Origin: Amphiduros pacificus
Taxonomy: Eukaryota; Annelida; Polychaeta; Phyllodocida; Hesionidae
DNA: 64,000 nucleotides
Assembly (NCBI GenBank): GCA_949316495.1
Contig: OX439012.1
Coordinates: 33,227,927 to 33,291,926 of the forward strand
Direction: 5' to 3'
A program made the translations under genes and the position numbers. The notes below the pieces were generated by a model, which was given only the letters and a program-made list of their open reading frames with translations, was not told where the DNA came from and ran no database searches. This document shows positions 31,084 through 42,833 of this stretch, piece by piece. Each line of letters starts with the position of its first letter. The stretch's first letter is position 1.

Positions 31084-32392
31084 ATTCTCCTGAACCTTCT
31101 CCTGAATCTTCTGAGGAGTTCCTTTGCCCTGAAAATATCAACGTAATGTAAAGATACTACAGAGCATGTGACACGCCAATGCAGAGCCCCAAAAGAACTA
31201 GGTCTGTACTTATAGATTATGTAGATTATGAAAGATATTAGCCCCTAACGGACGGGAAGGACGGCAATGTCCACCACCTGCAACGGACGGGAAGGACGTT
31301 GACGTCCCCATTGTTCTGGCTTGATGACGTCATTTATAACATTCTGAAGGGCTGCAACTTGTTACAATGTAATCATGATAGTGACGTCAAACTGCCTTAA
31401 TCATGACCTTTTGACCCCAGCACTTCATTAAGCATATTGAATAACCATGGTTATAAATTTCATTAATTTAGATACACTAGTCAAGAAAAAAATTGGTTAG
31501 TCCTGCCAATCAACAAAATTTAGATGGGCTAGTCCTTTAGGGGTTAAACACTTTTTTGTGAGTATTATGATTTTTTAATATTTTATTCCAACTTCTTATA
31601 TCTAATTTGAATAAGAAAATTTGTATTATTTTTTATGTACTGACCTGCGCAGTTCTCAATGCATTTTTCGGACTCATAGCACGTTCCTTTACAACTTCGG
31701 GAGCGGGTGACATTGGAAATGCCATTGCAGGAACTCCATTCTCCCCAGTTTGAATTTCCGGAATCTCCTGGAAGAGGAATTCAGCTAAAAACTCAAAACA
31801 TAGTGAAGTTGTGACCATCACCCCAACTATAGGTAGAGTGATCGACAACGAGGGTTCAAATATTTTCAACCTCAATGACCCATGAAACAGACAACGTAGA
31901 AACAGCATTGTGTGCATGTAGAAATAAGGTTTAGTTGTTTTTTTTGTTTTTCCAATGAGCTGTGTTGATGTGCAGATAAAATGAAGTTGTATTGAATCAG
32001 ATATAAAGGGATGACACTCAACACATTTTGCTGTGAAAGAATGGTCTCTTGACAGGGAAATTGATCATGATTATCAACTTTTATTTTGATTCAACACAAT
32101 ACAAGTGAAACATAAAAAAGTATATTTTTGTCATATTACTAGTTCACCCAAAAGATCCCAGCTACTCTTCAAAAAGAGTAGAGCATTAAGTTGTGGTGAC
32201 TGTCTTGTATTTCACCTGATATAGCTTGAACAGAATTTATCTATACAAACAAATCAAATCAAAATATGGATTGAATACATTTGCTGTTAGATATGCTTCT
32301 CTAAATTAGGACAAATAAGGGTAATTAAAAATAAACTTACCAACTGTCACTTGAAAAAGAAGAATTCCAATGCACAGACTCTTCATCGTCAT
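31084..32392 (-). CDS. 5' exons of a secreted TSP1-repeat protein
   Basis: Minus-strand gene start. Exon 1 (32392-32341) encodes a signal peptide MTMKSLCIGILLFQVTVG with donor GTAAGT, phase 1. Exon 2 (31767-31645, acceptor CTCTTCCAG) encodes a TSP1 repeat: GNSNWGEWSSC, VTRSRSCKGTCYESEKC, IENC. Exon 3 (31128-31084, acceptor GATATTTTCAG, donor GTAAGA) encodes QRNSSEDSGEGSGE, an acidic Ser-Gly linker like glycosaminoglycan attachment sites. All introns are phase 1, as is usual for shuffled extracellular modules. Further exons lie at lower coordinates, one probably at 24613-24714. The product is secreted or a type I membrane protein. Confidence 0.7.
31238..31547. mobile_element. Possible short MITE
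   Basis: Ends TTAGCCCCTAACGGAC (31238-31253) and GTCCTTTAGGGGTTAA (31532-31547) are inverted with two mismatches. A doubled block CGGACGGGAAGGACG lies near the left end. The target duplication is not clear. It sits in the intron between exons 2 and 3 of the TSP1 gene. Confidence 0.4.
31800..31960. mobile_element. Possible tRNA-derived SINE
   Basis: A TAGGTAGAGTG word and a GAGGGTTCAAAT word 20-30 bp later look like decayed A and B boxes of a tRNA promoter. They are followed by a body (AATGACCCATGAAACAGAC to CCAATGAGCTG) that recurs near 35805-35895 and 51720-51875. The shared body without the tRNA part is what occurs in the tandem units. Confidence 0.35.
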
Positions 32393-32432
32393 GCTGTTTG
32401 CCACGCAAGCTGTATGAGACAATTCTAGTTTG

Positions 32433-32441
32433 CTTTATATA
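32433..32441 (-). promoter_or_regulatory. TATA box of the TSP1 gene
   Basis: The minus strand reads TATATAAAG about 41 bp before the start codon at 32392, allowing a transcription start near 32405 and a very short 5' UTR. Confidence 0.45.
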
Positions 32442-32494
32442 TTCTGTTTATATTGATTATTTGGATTCTCCAAAATATATAGACTAATATTCTT

Positions 32495-32888
32495 GTGATA
32501 TGTAAATTTTACATAATACTAAATAATACATTCCTAACTACAAAAACCACAAGCTGTCCTGAACTGATCATTAACTATTAGTGAGGGTTGGTTTGGCTAC
32601 AATCACAGACTTTAGACATCAAAGAGCAAAATGATATAAATAAAATGGTGAGAGTGCACATATATAATCATGCTTACTCTCACCTATCCATTGTGATATG
32701 TAAATTTTACATAATACTAAATAATACATTCCTAACTTCAAAAACCACAAGCTGTCCTGAACTGATCATTAACTATTAGTGAGGGTTGGTATGGCTACAA
32801 TCACAGATTTTAGACATCAAAGAGCAAAATGATATAAATAAAATGGTGAGAGTGCACATATATAATCATGCTTACTCACCTATCCATT
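32495..32888. repeat. Tandem duplication, about 197-bp unit, two copies
   Basis: Two nearly identical copies starting GTGATATGTAAATTTTACAT and ending CACCTATCCAT (32495-32692 and 32693-32888), just upstream of the TSP1 promoter. The last 40 bases also close each 3.5-kb unit (near 36430-36473 and 52415-52458). Confidence 0.92.
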
Positions 32889-34052
32889 TAAACAATAAAG
32901 TACACATCAAATTATCATTTCTGATTCTTTAATTGTACCTGCAAACGTCATCACAAATTAGCTAGATGATAAACATTGAAACCTAAAATTTATATTTTAG
33001 GTTTTTTAATTGTCTAAATCTCTGTGAATTATCAATAGTCTCAAATGTATTGATAGTAGACTATTGTAACCCAACAGATATTAAATCTAAGTGCATAAAT
33101 GTTTAATGGTATTTCATAAAGTTGGGGACAAATGCTAAATCAAAGTTGAAACAATAATAGATAAATAATATCTCATATTATTAAGTTTTGTCCCCGGAGA
33201 ATGGTTGAACTCTTGTGATAGGCAACATTCTAAGATTTAGATTCCCAGGATATAGTTCTGATCACCAAGTGCAACCCCCTTTCCTGACCAATCACAAAAG
33301 AGCATTCTTAGAAAATAGTTAAAACAATGAGGTTCAACAAGTTCTCTAGGGTGTATTTAATTATGATTTTGTGCAATTTTTCTTTTTCTCCCGGCCAACC
33401 ATCAAGGGACTAGGGTCCCCCCCTGGTTGACCGGCAGGCCAGCCTGGAAACAACAATAGTGCAATAAACGATGTGAAGTCAACGTCTCAGCCTCTGTGTT
33501 AGCGAATGAGTCTCCCTGTGTAACATTATGATAATACCCATCTGTTCCTCAAATGTAGCAGCTCGTACCTTTCAATTATAGAATACCCTGTATTAAAATA
33601 AACGAGTCAGACCAGACTAGACCCTCAACAAAACGGACCTCTTGTGTTTTACTCCTGCAATTAGTGCTTGCAAGCAACACCATCACCTGAAATTACAGCT
33701 TGTTATACCTGGTGGATCTACTGAGTGAAGATCACTCTATTGTTCCCACATTTATACTCTTTGCCATTTTAACTTTTAATGTACTGGCATAGTGTGCTGC
33801 TTATATGTTTATGATTCTTATGATTTAACCAAAATTGAAGAAAGTTGGCAAAAACATTTGGTTACTCTGTAGACCCACTATTTAAGGAAATGTAATCTTC
33901 TCTTGCCAAGGGTGAAAACAAGAGAGAACAGTTTAGAAGAATGAGTCATCCTTGTTTAAAATTTATAAAAGATATAATGAATAGAGAAAAAGAATGATAT
34001 GTATAAACAGCCTTTTCCAAGAGAATGTTCATCAAATGCACTATGTGATATC

Positions 34053-34308
34053 TGTTAGCTATGTTCTGGCTATCTATGGGGATATGACTAGGATGGGGAG
34101 GTCGGGCCTAGCTAGCTACCTATCATACCTATCTGTGGAGATAAGAATCACTGCAGACTCAGATGTATACAGTGTACAATGGTCGCTTTTAATAGGGTAC
34201 ACAACACATATACATAGAGTAGACTAGCCAAAGCATGACATGAGTGAGATGCACATATGTGAATACTGATAGGAATTCTCTGGGCCGGCCGCCACACATC
34301 AGATAACA
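34053..34308. mobile_element. LTR-like fossil segment in unit 1
   Basis: A block bounded by TGTTAGCTATG and CAGATAACA, followed by TGGATGGCAACAG, which could be a decayed primer-binding site. The core (ACTGCAGAC, GTATACA, then CTTTTAATAGGG) matches the reverse strand of the LTR-like insert at 62678-63325. Equivalent blocks occur in unit 2 (about 44283-44538) and unit 3 (about 53623-53878). No protein-coding part is present; old and incomplete. Confidence 0.35.
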
Positions 34309-34922
34309 CCTGGATGGCAACAGTATTCGGTCGGATCACAGACTGGTATGTACCATGTAGCATATGGAATGCTGAGCACTGGGTACCAGTTCTGGTCCAT
34401 TAAGTAGGCACTCGTCTGGATCCATAATGTACTTGACCTATTCTGCTCATCCCCGATTGGTGTTTGATCCTCTCCGCATCGGTAGTCATCTGAGGTGTGA
34501 TATGTTTGATGAGCATGCATATTGTCACTCTATGTGTCATCTATGTTGTCTATGATAGTGTTCAATGAATGTCAATATATTTGGGGTTCTCACATATGAT
34601 CATTCTGCGTCCCACAATATGCACCAAGTAATAATATTTAAAACAAATTTGGCATTGAGTTCTGTTGACAGGTGTCTCCATGATCTGATATGGCCTTATA
34701 TTAACACCGCTGAAAGATTTGTTTCATAAAAACAAAACCATCTCTTTATGTTAGAAGTCACAAGGTATTTTCATGTATTAAATTATAAAATACATTACTA
34801 TAAAGAAAAGATTTATTCCATATAAATCTAAATTGAAACTAGTTTAAACTGATCACTTCTACTGATTTTCCCAGCAATCACCTCATAAATCAAAACAGAT
34901 ATGTAATGATGTGTTATATCAT

Positions 34923-35015
34923 ATTGATTTTATAAACGTTTATATTTTAACCACTTTTAGGCACTGAATAACCTTAGTAGTTGATGTGCCTCTAAGCAAC
35001 CATTCATTCATTCAT
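34923..35015 (+). mobile_element. Extremely short LINE 3' end insertion (about 93 bp)
   Basis: This + strand segment matches the last part of the I/Nimb-like LINE 3' UTR (GGCACTGAATAACCTTAG, then GTGCCTCTAAGCAACC) and ends in ATTC repeats. It is flanked by about 44-bp direct copies (34880-34923 and 35016-35059) with few differences, as expected of a long target duplication. Units 2 and 3 lack it. Confidence 0.8.
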
Positions 35016-35585
35016 CACATCACAAATCAAAACAGATATGTCATGATGTGTTATATCATTGACATTAGTTTCAATACTTAATGAGTTGGCTTCAATAAAT
35101 TGGTAAGATAAGAATTCCTGGAAAATATCAGATTGTCATGGTTCATTGCAAGTACGTTCGCACTGTTATTAACATACTACCTTTCTTTATATGTTTCAAA
35201 TAGTTTCATGCAATCCATATTAATTGTCATGAAGAAACATAATGGCAAATACATTTTTTATTTTGTGTATAATTTTTTTTCCCTGGGCGTGACAAGATGG
35301 TACCCTCTGGATCTTGGATAGGTACATAAATAAGTAGCAGAAAATGCAATAAAACATTGTATATACTCTAAAACGACGTTCAATGAATTTCCGCTGGACT
35401 ATTAACACCGCTGAAAGATTTGTTTAATACAAACAAAACCATCTCTTTATGTTAGAAGTCACAAGGTATTTTCATGTATTAAATTATAAAATACATAGCT
35501 ATAAAGAAAAGATTTATTCCATATTAGTCTAAATTGAAACTAGTTTAAACTGATCACTACTGATGTTCCCAGCAATCACATCACA

Positions 35586-35804
35586 GTCCCTTGTGGGTGT
35601 GGGGATTAAAGAATAGCCCCACTGCCCCCCAGCATGTCGTAAAAGGCGACTAAAGGGGTCCCCATGTGGGCCTGGGGTTAGAATGGTCCTCTGATTTTTT
35701 TATTCCCTGTTATTTTTGTCAGTTTGTAAGAGGCGAATGAAAAAAATAACCATGGCGCCTTGTTTGCCGTGAGGTGCGACCTGTAAGGGGAGGATATGGA
35801 GTTC
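35586..35804 (+). repeat. LINE 5' UTR fragment in unit 1
   Basis: 219 bp from the LINE 5' end (GGGGATTAAAGAATAGCCCC, then GTCGTAAAAGGCGACTAAAG). The same left junction is found at 51503 and at 55015. In unit 3 the element continues; here it breaks off at GGATATGGAGTTC and a SINE-like body follows. Confidence 0.85.
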
Positions 35805-37492
35805 AATGACCCATGAAACAGACAACGTAGAACAGCATTGTGTGCATGTAGAAATAAGGTTTAGTTGTTTTTTGTTTTTTTTTCCAATGAGCTGAGTATG
35901 TAGAAGGATAATGTTGTGGTCCAACCTGATAACAACATTGTCCTTCTATGGTAACTACGGTAGGTATCATGGAGAAACACATCAGTTAAATTTAGGTGCA
36001 AGAAAACACAGTCTTATAAAATGTTGCTCAATGAGGAAATTGCACTTGGTTCCCCAGACATATGACAGAAACAATTAGGATGAGGGACATGATCCCTATG
36101 AAATGCACTGATTGATATTCCTCTTAGTATATAGAGAGGAGGTTTGAAAACAGTTGAGCAGCCTGAGGAAGAAAATATGGACAAATAGGAGAATTCTGGA
36201 CCCTAAAATTGCTTTCAGGTTGTTCTTTAAGATCCACGGTTATAATAGGGAACATAAGGGGGAAAATGAAGCAATATAGATCAACAACAATGGACAAATG
36301 GCAGACCAAGAAACCCATCATAGTTTGCTGAGCAGTAAAATCTATGCCTCAATTAGTTATTTATTTGAAACTATTCTTGTTGTTTTCCGAATCACCAGAA
36401 TGCAAAGAGGGACCTGCTTATCTCTTCCATTCACAGTGCACATATATAATCATGCTTACTCTCACCTATCCATTTAAAGTTGCTGTAACAGATAATTTCA
36501 TTTCCCGGGCAATTTTTTACATACCTCAAAATTGGTTGGACATGTTCCACACAACACCTTCCCATTCTTGTTTGTGAGAATATATATGTTACAAGCACAG
36601 AAATCAAATGTTTATCTCAAGCCATGTGGTTTCGTCAGGCTGCCATCTCTAACGGTCAGCCAGGCCTGCTGCTGCTGACTGGGGGATACCCCACACAGCT
36701 GCTGAGGGTAGCTATTTTTAGCATGTGGAGTGCGAGTACATGACCCCGGCTAGGGGTAGGCATGATGAGAGGGCAACAAGGATCCATGTGACAGACCTGC
36801 ACCCATTCGGAAAAGTCTTATCAAAGGTATATATATGCAGGTTTATGTACTATGTAATTTTAAAGGTAAACTCTTAAACAAGAATAAAATGTCTTCACTG
36901 GGAATATAATCATATAAAATAAAGTTAATTTAATAATGTAATATTCAGCACTTCATAAAAGGTATCCACAGGTGAGTGAAAATTGAATAAATTTACACTG
37001 GTACATTTAGCCCTCCAAGGGGTTTATAACAAATGTTATAACTTCATGAAGAATGGAAATCAAGGCCAAGCAATTAAACAGCAAAAATACATTTCTGCAA
37101 ACAAGTTAATAATATCCTCAAATATTAACATTAAATTTATAAATAGAAAGGCTGGAATTCAATTCTTGAATAAATTGTCCCTCCCCATACAATTTTCAGC
37201 ACACTATTATGATAAGAAAATCAGCAATAAACAAAAAGATAACCAATATACAAAAAGTCACCCTTTCCCACATATGACAGAAACCTTTAACCAACAACTA
37301 ATGCTGTGTTTCACAAACATTTATTTCTTACCTAAAAACAAAAATTATAAACTTGAGTATCCCTTATTTAGGATATGGTCATTGTAAACTATTTTATTGT
37401 CATTTATAATATTCCATTTGTTTTACAATTAATATCAAATATATCTATGATATTGACATTATTCTTCAGTTTGAAATTATTTTACTTTTCAG

Positions 37493-38400
37493 ATGGCAAC
37501 AAGGAGTCGAAAATCGCAAAAGCACAAAAATGTGAGACCTTCATTAACTAGACTTTCCCATCCAGAGGACAGAGATGCCTTGAACAAACTTCTCAAGAGA
37601 CGATAAGAGAAATTAGAGGTAATCTTATTTATAACAACCTATTTTTTAACATTTATTATGTGTGATGCTACTCTTTGATCTTCAGGCAATATGTACTAAC
37701 CGCACACCTGACAAAAGTAAACTTCCCACAAATCAATTTTAATGAGTAAACATGTATAGTTCCAACCTCTTTTTACAGGACCTGATAGTGCAAATGAGCA
37801 AATCAGACATGCAGAATTTGCTCATATCTCTAGCAACCCAGATGCCTAGTCTAGTTTTTGACATCATGGACAAGATAGAGGATCATCCCCAGCATCCCAG
37901 GCATTCACCACCTGAGGATATTTCATCTTGGTGCCATTGCACCAACTGCCGCTACATGCCTACAGCTGAGGAAAGGGTCTGCTGTGGTATGAAACCAAAA
38001 AATTGTCTCAGTCAAAGACCTGTAAGTTAATAATATATTAAAAAAATAAATATAAATATATTATGACAATAGTCATGCGACATCATAAACAATACACTTA
38101 TTTTTCACACATTTATACATCATATACATCATATTTCAGGAGATGGAGTTGTACATTCTGGATCCTGGTGTACTTGGTATTGCCAATATCTACAGGGCAG
38201 ATCTTCTTGCTGGAGAAGCAGCCCATGATAACAATGCCCGACGTCATGATGCATACAGGCAGTTTACTTTGTGGCGGCACGGAAGATTGGGCCAAGGTGT
38301 TCGGCGCGTAATACCAAGTTGCTGTGTATGGAGAGTGCGTGATGAGTACCCATCTTCAAATGGATATTATACTGGTTTCCGTCCTGCCAGACTTTCATGA
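37493..38400 (+). CDS. P2X7 ballast-domain-like protein gene inside the transposon
   Basis: Three exons: 37493-37618, 37779-38021, 38140-38400, all joined in phase 0 (acceptors TACTTTTCAG, CTTTTTACAG, CATATTTCAG; donors GTAATC, GTAAGT). About 209 residues. The second exon holds the Cys cluster SSWCHCTNCRYMP, then RVCCGMKPKNCLS; the third RRHDAYRQFTLWRHGRLG, then RVIPSCCVWRVRDEYP and NGYYTGF. This order and spacing match the cytoplasmic zinc-binding ballast domain of the P2X7 receptor. There is no channel part. A TAA at 37604-37606 interrupts the basic first exon (MATRSRKSQKHKN to LLKRR), where Gln would fit; translation could still begin at a Met in exon 2. Its role in the element is unknown. 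Confidence 0.8.
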
Positions 38401-38405
38401 TGACA

Positions 38406-41400
38406 CTACGCCCATTCATCCTCATAATCTTCATGTTCTGTGCTCTGCTGATGTCCAATTAAATGGGCCCATTTGGATCGATTGCCTAATCTGGACTCAT
38501 GGTCACGCAGCAGTTCAACCATAGGTTTTGGAGGAACAGGAGCAATGGTTGACTGTATGTTCCTTGGATCAGAAGGTGAAATTTCACGTTTGCGGTCCAT
38601 TGGAGCATCATCAAGCAGGCGAGCAGTTATGATGTCCGTTTGGAGTTCATGGATGTATGCATACTCCTTTGCAACCTTGTCTGGAACCGGTCGCCATTCT
38701 TTTGATCTTTTGCTGAAAGACTTTCTAAATCTGAAATTTTGTATACAAATACATATATATTTTGATTTGTACATTTAAACAATTTGTAAATTAAAGCCGT
38801 GTTGTGAAATTTAAAGTCAGTTTCTTGATGTTTTAATAGACTAATGTAGTGCAGACATTAATTTATGTCAATAAAAATATACCTGATGTTCCCAGCCTGG
38901 TCTTTCAGATAGTCTCTATCTTTGTGCTGTTGATAGTCTACTGCAGCTAACTGAACACGAGCTTTCATCACTGGTGGACTTTAAAAAAAAATAAAACTAA
39001 ATGGTTATTTCAGATGTCAAATGTTACATTTTAAATATAAATGGGTTAAACTCGCCATAAATACAGTATAAATGTTGGTCACACACAGCTAACAGGAAAT
39101 ATTTCAAATAATCTTACGTGAATGTGTGCTGTTTGGAGGCATACATCAAAATGTGGTGATGGAAGACCTCCAATTCACCAGTATGCCTGAAATGTGTGAC
39201 AAGACTTTATAATAACAGATATTGCCTCACAGAATTGTCATGTCACAAGTAACATGCAATAAAATGATGTATTTTAATGAAAAACATATCAGAAAAATTG
39301 AGGTTTGTGATATGTATGCCAGGCAAATCAAAGAAGTCTTAACTTTTTGGGAATACATAATAATGCATATAGGGTCCAAATTGATAGTTAATTACCTGAA
39401 GTTGCAGTAGTGTGCACCTGCATTCTTTAGCCATTTCTTGTCCATCAAAATCTTTCTGAGAGCCTGATGTGGTATCGAATTTGGTTTTAACCAGTCCTTA
39501 TCTTGTCTTTCATTTGGCAATGAACTGGAATGAAGACATTCACCAAGGGCCCATTCATGCTCATTCACTATATGATGTAGACATCCAAGCATGATACTCT
39601 AAAAATATATTTCTGGATATCAAAGGCGAGCAAAAAAAGGTACATTGAATTAGACTTGCATAAAATGTGTATTTCCTATAGCATGTTGTAAATAGTATTA
39701 AGCATGCATTTAATTCATAAAGTAAAGATGTGTTTGATTACCTTAAATTTTTCTGGGTCTCCTTTTGCTTCCTCTGATGCTTTCCAGAAATGATTGATAA
39801 TATCATGTGCCCATGGCTTCAGTGCTTCACACCCCTTTGTTGCAGCAACCTGAAGCCCACATGATCCATAATACATAAAAATCACTAATTAAAGACAAAT
39901 TTAACAAAGGTATGATTCCATGAAAGAACATTTATTTATTATTGTTCTTGTTTGTTCCTGGTCTAAAAGAAATGCATACCTGTATCAGCTTCTTGAGTAG
40001 ATTCTTTGCTCCATGCCACACATCCCATTGGTGCAATATATTCAGTAACCCTAGAACAGGCAATGTTTAGAAAATGTCACTTTATAATGTTGAAAAATAG
40101 GTGAATTGTTTATTCAAATAATTGGATAAAATTACCTACGTAGTATTGGGGGAATCTGTGGATGTGCATCAGTGACAACTTCCCCAATTTTGAATCCAAG
40201 TTGAAGAAGTTCATCTATGGCTTGTTTTAGGGCTGCTGGTTCCATGTTAGGTGACTTGAGGTTGGTTTCTCTCTTGTCCATGAATGTTATATTCAAAATG
40301 TCCCCAGTTTCCTCATCCATAAGTGTATATTGGCAATACTGAGCACAATGGCCTGGGCTGTCATTTCGACCATCTCCTGTAGAAATTAACACATTTCAAA
40401 ACCAAAGTATTGAGTAAAATGGGTTGACATTTTAAAATGATACCTTTATTTTTTACAGTGTCAGAAACTGATTATAAATTCAAAATTGATATTTTATTCT
40501 TTTTACCTGCCAAAGTCAATGTTTTGTCACTGTAATTCACTCTTGTTTGTGTCACCAGCCTCTCCCAATATACATTTATGCAGGGCACTGCATACAGTCC
40601 TTGTACCTTGTGGAAGAAGGATCTTGTCATAGGCTTCATGCCCATAAACTTCATTAATAAGGCAATCTTGGTGTGATTGTTGCCAGACAGCAGAATATTT
40701 GTAGCCAACATGAAGTCCCCGGCATTAACTCCTCTGGCAGCAAGACGAGACTGAGATGACCATTTATGTCCAACATGACCAGCAGGACATTTCTGAAATA
40801 CAAAGTGTTGACAATTCATCTGATGATTTTCTGTGAATTATGCAATCAAGTTGTCAGTGGAATACGATCTGGGTATTTTTGCTAATTTGCCCATATAATG
40901 TTACAAATTATCCACATTTTTTGGCAGAAAATTTATGCTTACCCATGACAATACAAGTGCAGTGCCAACTGTGTGTGTTGTAACTGTGTATGGGTCACCA
41001 CAGTCCTGACAACATTCATTAACTTGAGTTTGTGAGAGGTCCAGCAAACAGGAGGTGTAGCACAAAAAACAAGAATCTTCAATGATTTCTTGTGGAGTGC
41101 CAATTCTTCTTATATTTTTTAATTCCAGAGGCATTTCATTCTCTACATTCTCAACTATATTGTGTACCATATCTTCATCAGCCAGCTCCTCCAGGTAGTC
41201 TGTATCCATATGGTACACCCTAATTGAAAGAAAAGCCCATTAATCAACAAATATTTTTACAATAAACATCTGTGGAAAAGATGACTGAATGAAAGTTATT
41301 TTTAAAGTATGATTCACCTTCTATTTATGACTGATTCTTGATTGGAATTTTGAATGGAGAGTTCAGTTGGCCCATATGTTCCATCCCCAGGGTCATAGTT

Positions 41401-42833
41401 ATCCAAACCATATAGATCACTCTCCTCATCACTAGAATAAAACCATGAAAATAGCTATAAGCTATAATTCGAACACTATAAATTGATAAATGCTAGATAA
41501 GAGATAAATAATGAATAAATTAACCGGGTTCAGGGGTTAAAATAGATGAAAGTAAAAGGCACATACCTGTGAATATCACTAAAACATACAGATGACTCTG
41601 TTGCTGCTGCTTCCATAGGGCTAAATTTTATATAAAAATAATGTGAAATGTGGTAAAAATAGGTGAAATATTGTAAAAAATATGCAAATTTGTTATGTTT
41701 TAGAATATGCTCTACACTTAAAATCAATGAAACGATCATGCTTACATTTGATCTTTGATCAATGCATCTGGCTGATATGGAATTTCCAGTTGTTCAGATT
41801 TGAGTGTGTCATCAGATCTAAAAATGGAATAAAAACGAAAAAAAAAGAACCTTCAGTACACTTTACACACTAAATTATACACTTAAGTATTTGACAATCC
41901 ACATTTTCAATTCATACATACATATATATAAATTCAACTTTTGTTAGGTTTTTTTTTAAAATTGATTTTATGCACAGATATTTTTTGTATTTTACCTGTT
42001 ATGTATAGGACTAACACCTGATAACACAGACATATCATGATCTTCATGCTGGACTCTCTTTTTCACTGGAGCTGGTGTGGATGAAAGCTGGGTCTGAGCT
42101 TTTTCATACCTGTCATGTGTAATGAAAAGTAAGACATTGTATTTCTTTTGCAGCATACAGGATATGTGTGTTGGTGGGAATCTCATTTTCATTAACATAA
42201 AGAAAACTTTACAACACAGGTTGATTATTAAAGAATATCCTAATAACTGATTCAGACAGGGGAACTACAAATAACAAAACATTTTTCTGAAATCAGAAAT
42301 ATTCTGATATATGTTGGACCCATGAAGACCCCCGTGGCGGGCCCAAGATTACAATACGGATTGATTATAAAAGAAAAATTCCAATAGATGATTAAGACAG
42401 GGGTACTGTGCAAATAACAAAACATTTTTCAGAAATCAGAAACATTCTAATATATAGTGAAACTAAGAAGACCCCCTTGGCGGGCCTTGGATTACATGTG
42501 TGCTGACATGAGAAGTATTCAATTTCATAACATCTAGTATTTACATAAACCAAAGGTATAGCACATGCTGAGTAAACTAGATAACATAATAAGATACAGA
42601 TCTCATGGATTAAATCACTAAGTAGGTTATGTAATGTTGACTTACCAGTCGAGGAGAAATTCTGCAACTTTCCGGTTACTCTGTAGTCCATGCATCTCTT
42701 TCACAGCCTCCCACCTCTCAACAACCTCTACTGCTGAGAACTGAATGTTCTTTTCTCGACCCCTTTCCCTCCTGTTTTCATTCTTTGCTTTATTTTTTTC
42801 TGCCTTGGTTTGATATATCTTCTTTCTTCCCAT
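38406..42833 (-). CDS. Kolobok-like transposase, 14 exons, 737 aa
   Basis: Minus-strand exons: 42833-42646, 42109-41996, 41817-41746, 41620-41567, 41431-41318, 41219-40943, 40792-40507, 40376-40140, 40050-39980, 39849-39742, 39598-39396, 39186-39118, 38978-38883, 38730-38406. Every junction is GT-AG, the phases agree, and no stop intervenes, so the gene looks whole. The N-terminus is basic (MGRKKIYQTKAEKNK). A Cys cluster (CFLCYTSC, then CCQDCGDPY) and CPAGHVGHKWSSQ precede the core. Proposed DDE residues: Asp in GDGRNDSPGH (about 370), Asp in VVTDAHPQI (about 438), Glu in HTGELEVFHHH (about 579 or 581). QWDVWHGAKNLLKK lies between. The start MGRKK was chosen as the first ATG before the basic region. 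The stop is 5 bp from the opposing gene's stop. Confidence 0.85.

Larger units (their letters stand above)
32890..36473. repeat. Large tandem unit 1 (about 3.6 kb)
   Basis: Noncoding unit beginning AACAATAAAGTACACATC and ending CTCACCTATCCAT. Units 2 and 3 are near-identical over long stretches. Inside are an LTR-like segment, an internal direct repeat of about 190-230 bp (about 34700-34880 and 35403-35585), a 219-bp LINE 5' end and a SINE-like body. Unit 1 alone has the 93-bp LINE tail at 34923-35015. Small open frames of 60-90 codons inside are shared only because the units are similar. Confidence 0.85.

Noticed and set aside
33994-34227. 77-codon frame present in all three tandem units
   Set aside because: Conserved only because the units are near-identical; no domain, no codon-level signal visible, and it overlaps an LTR-like block.
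36983-37387. 134-codon frame within the Kolobok element
   Set aside because: Lys/Asn/Ile-rich composition typical of AT-rich noncoding DNA; no splice or domain support.
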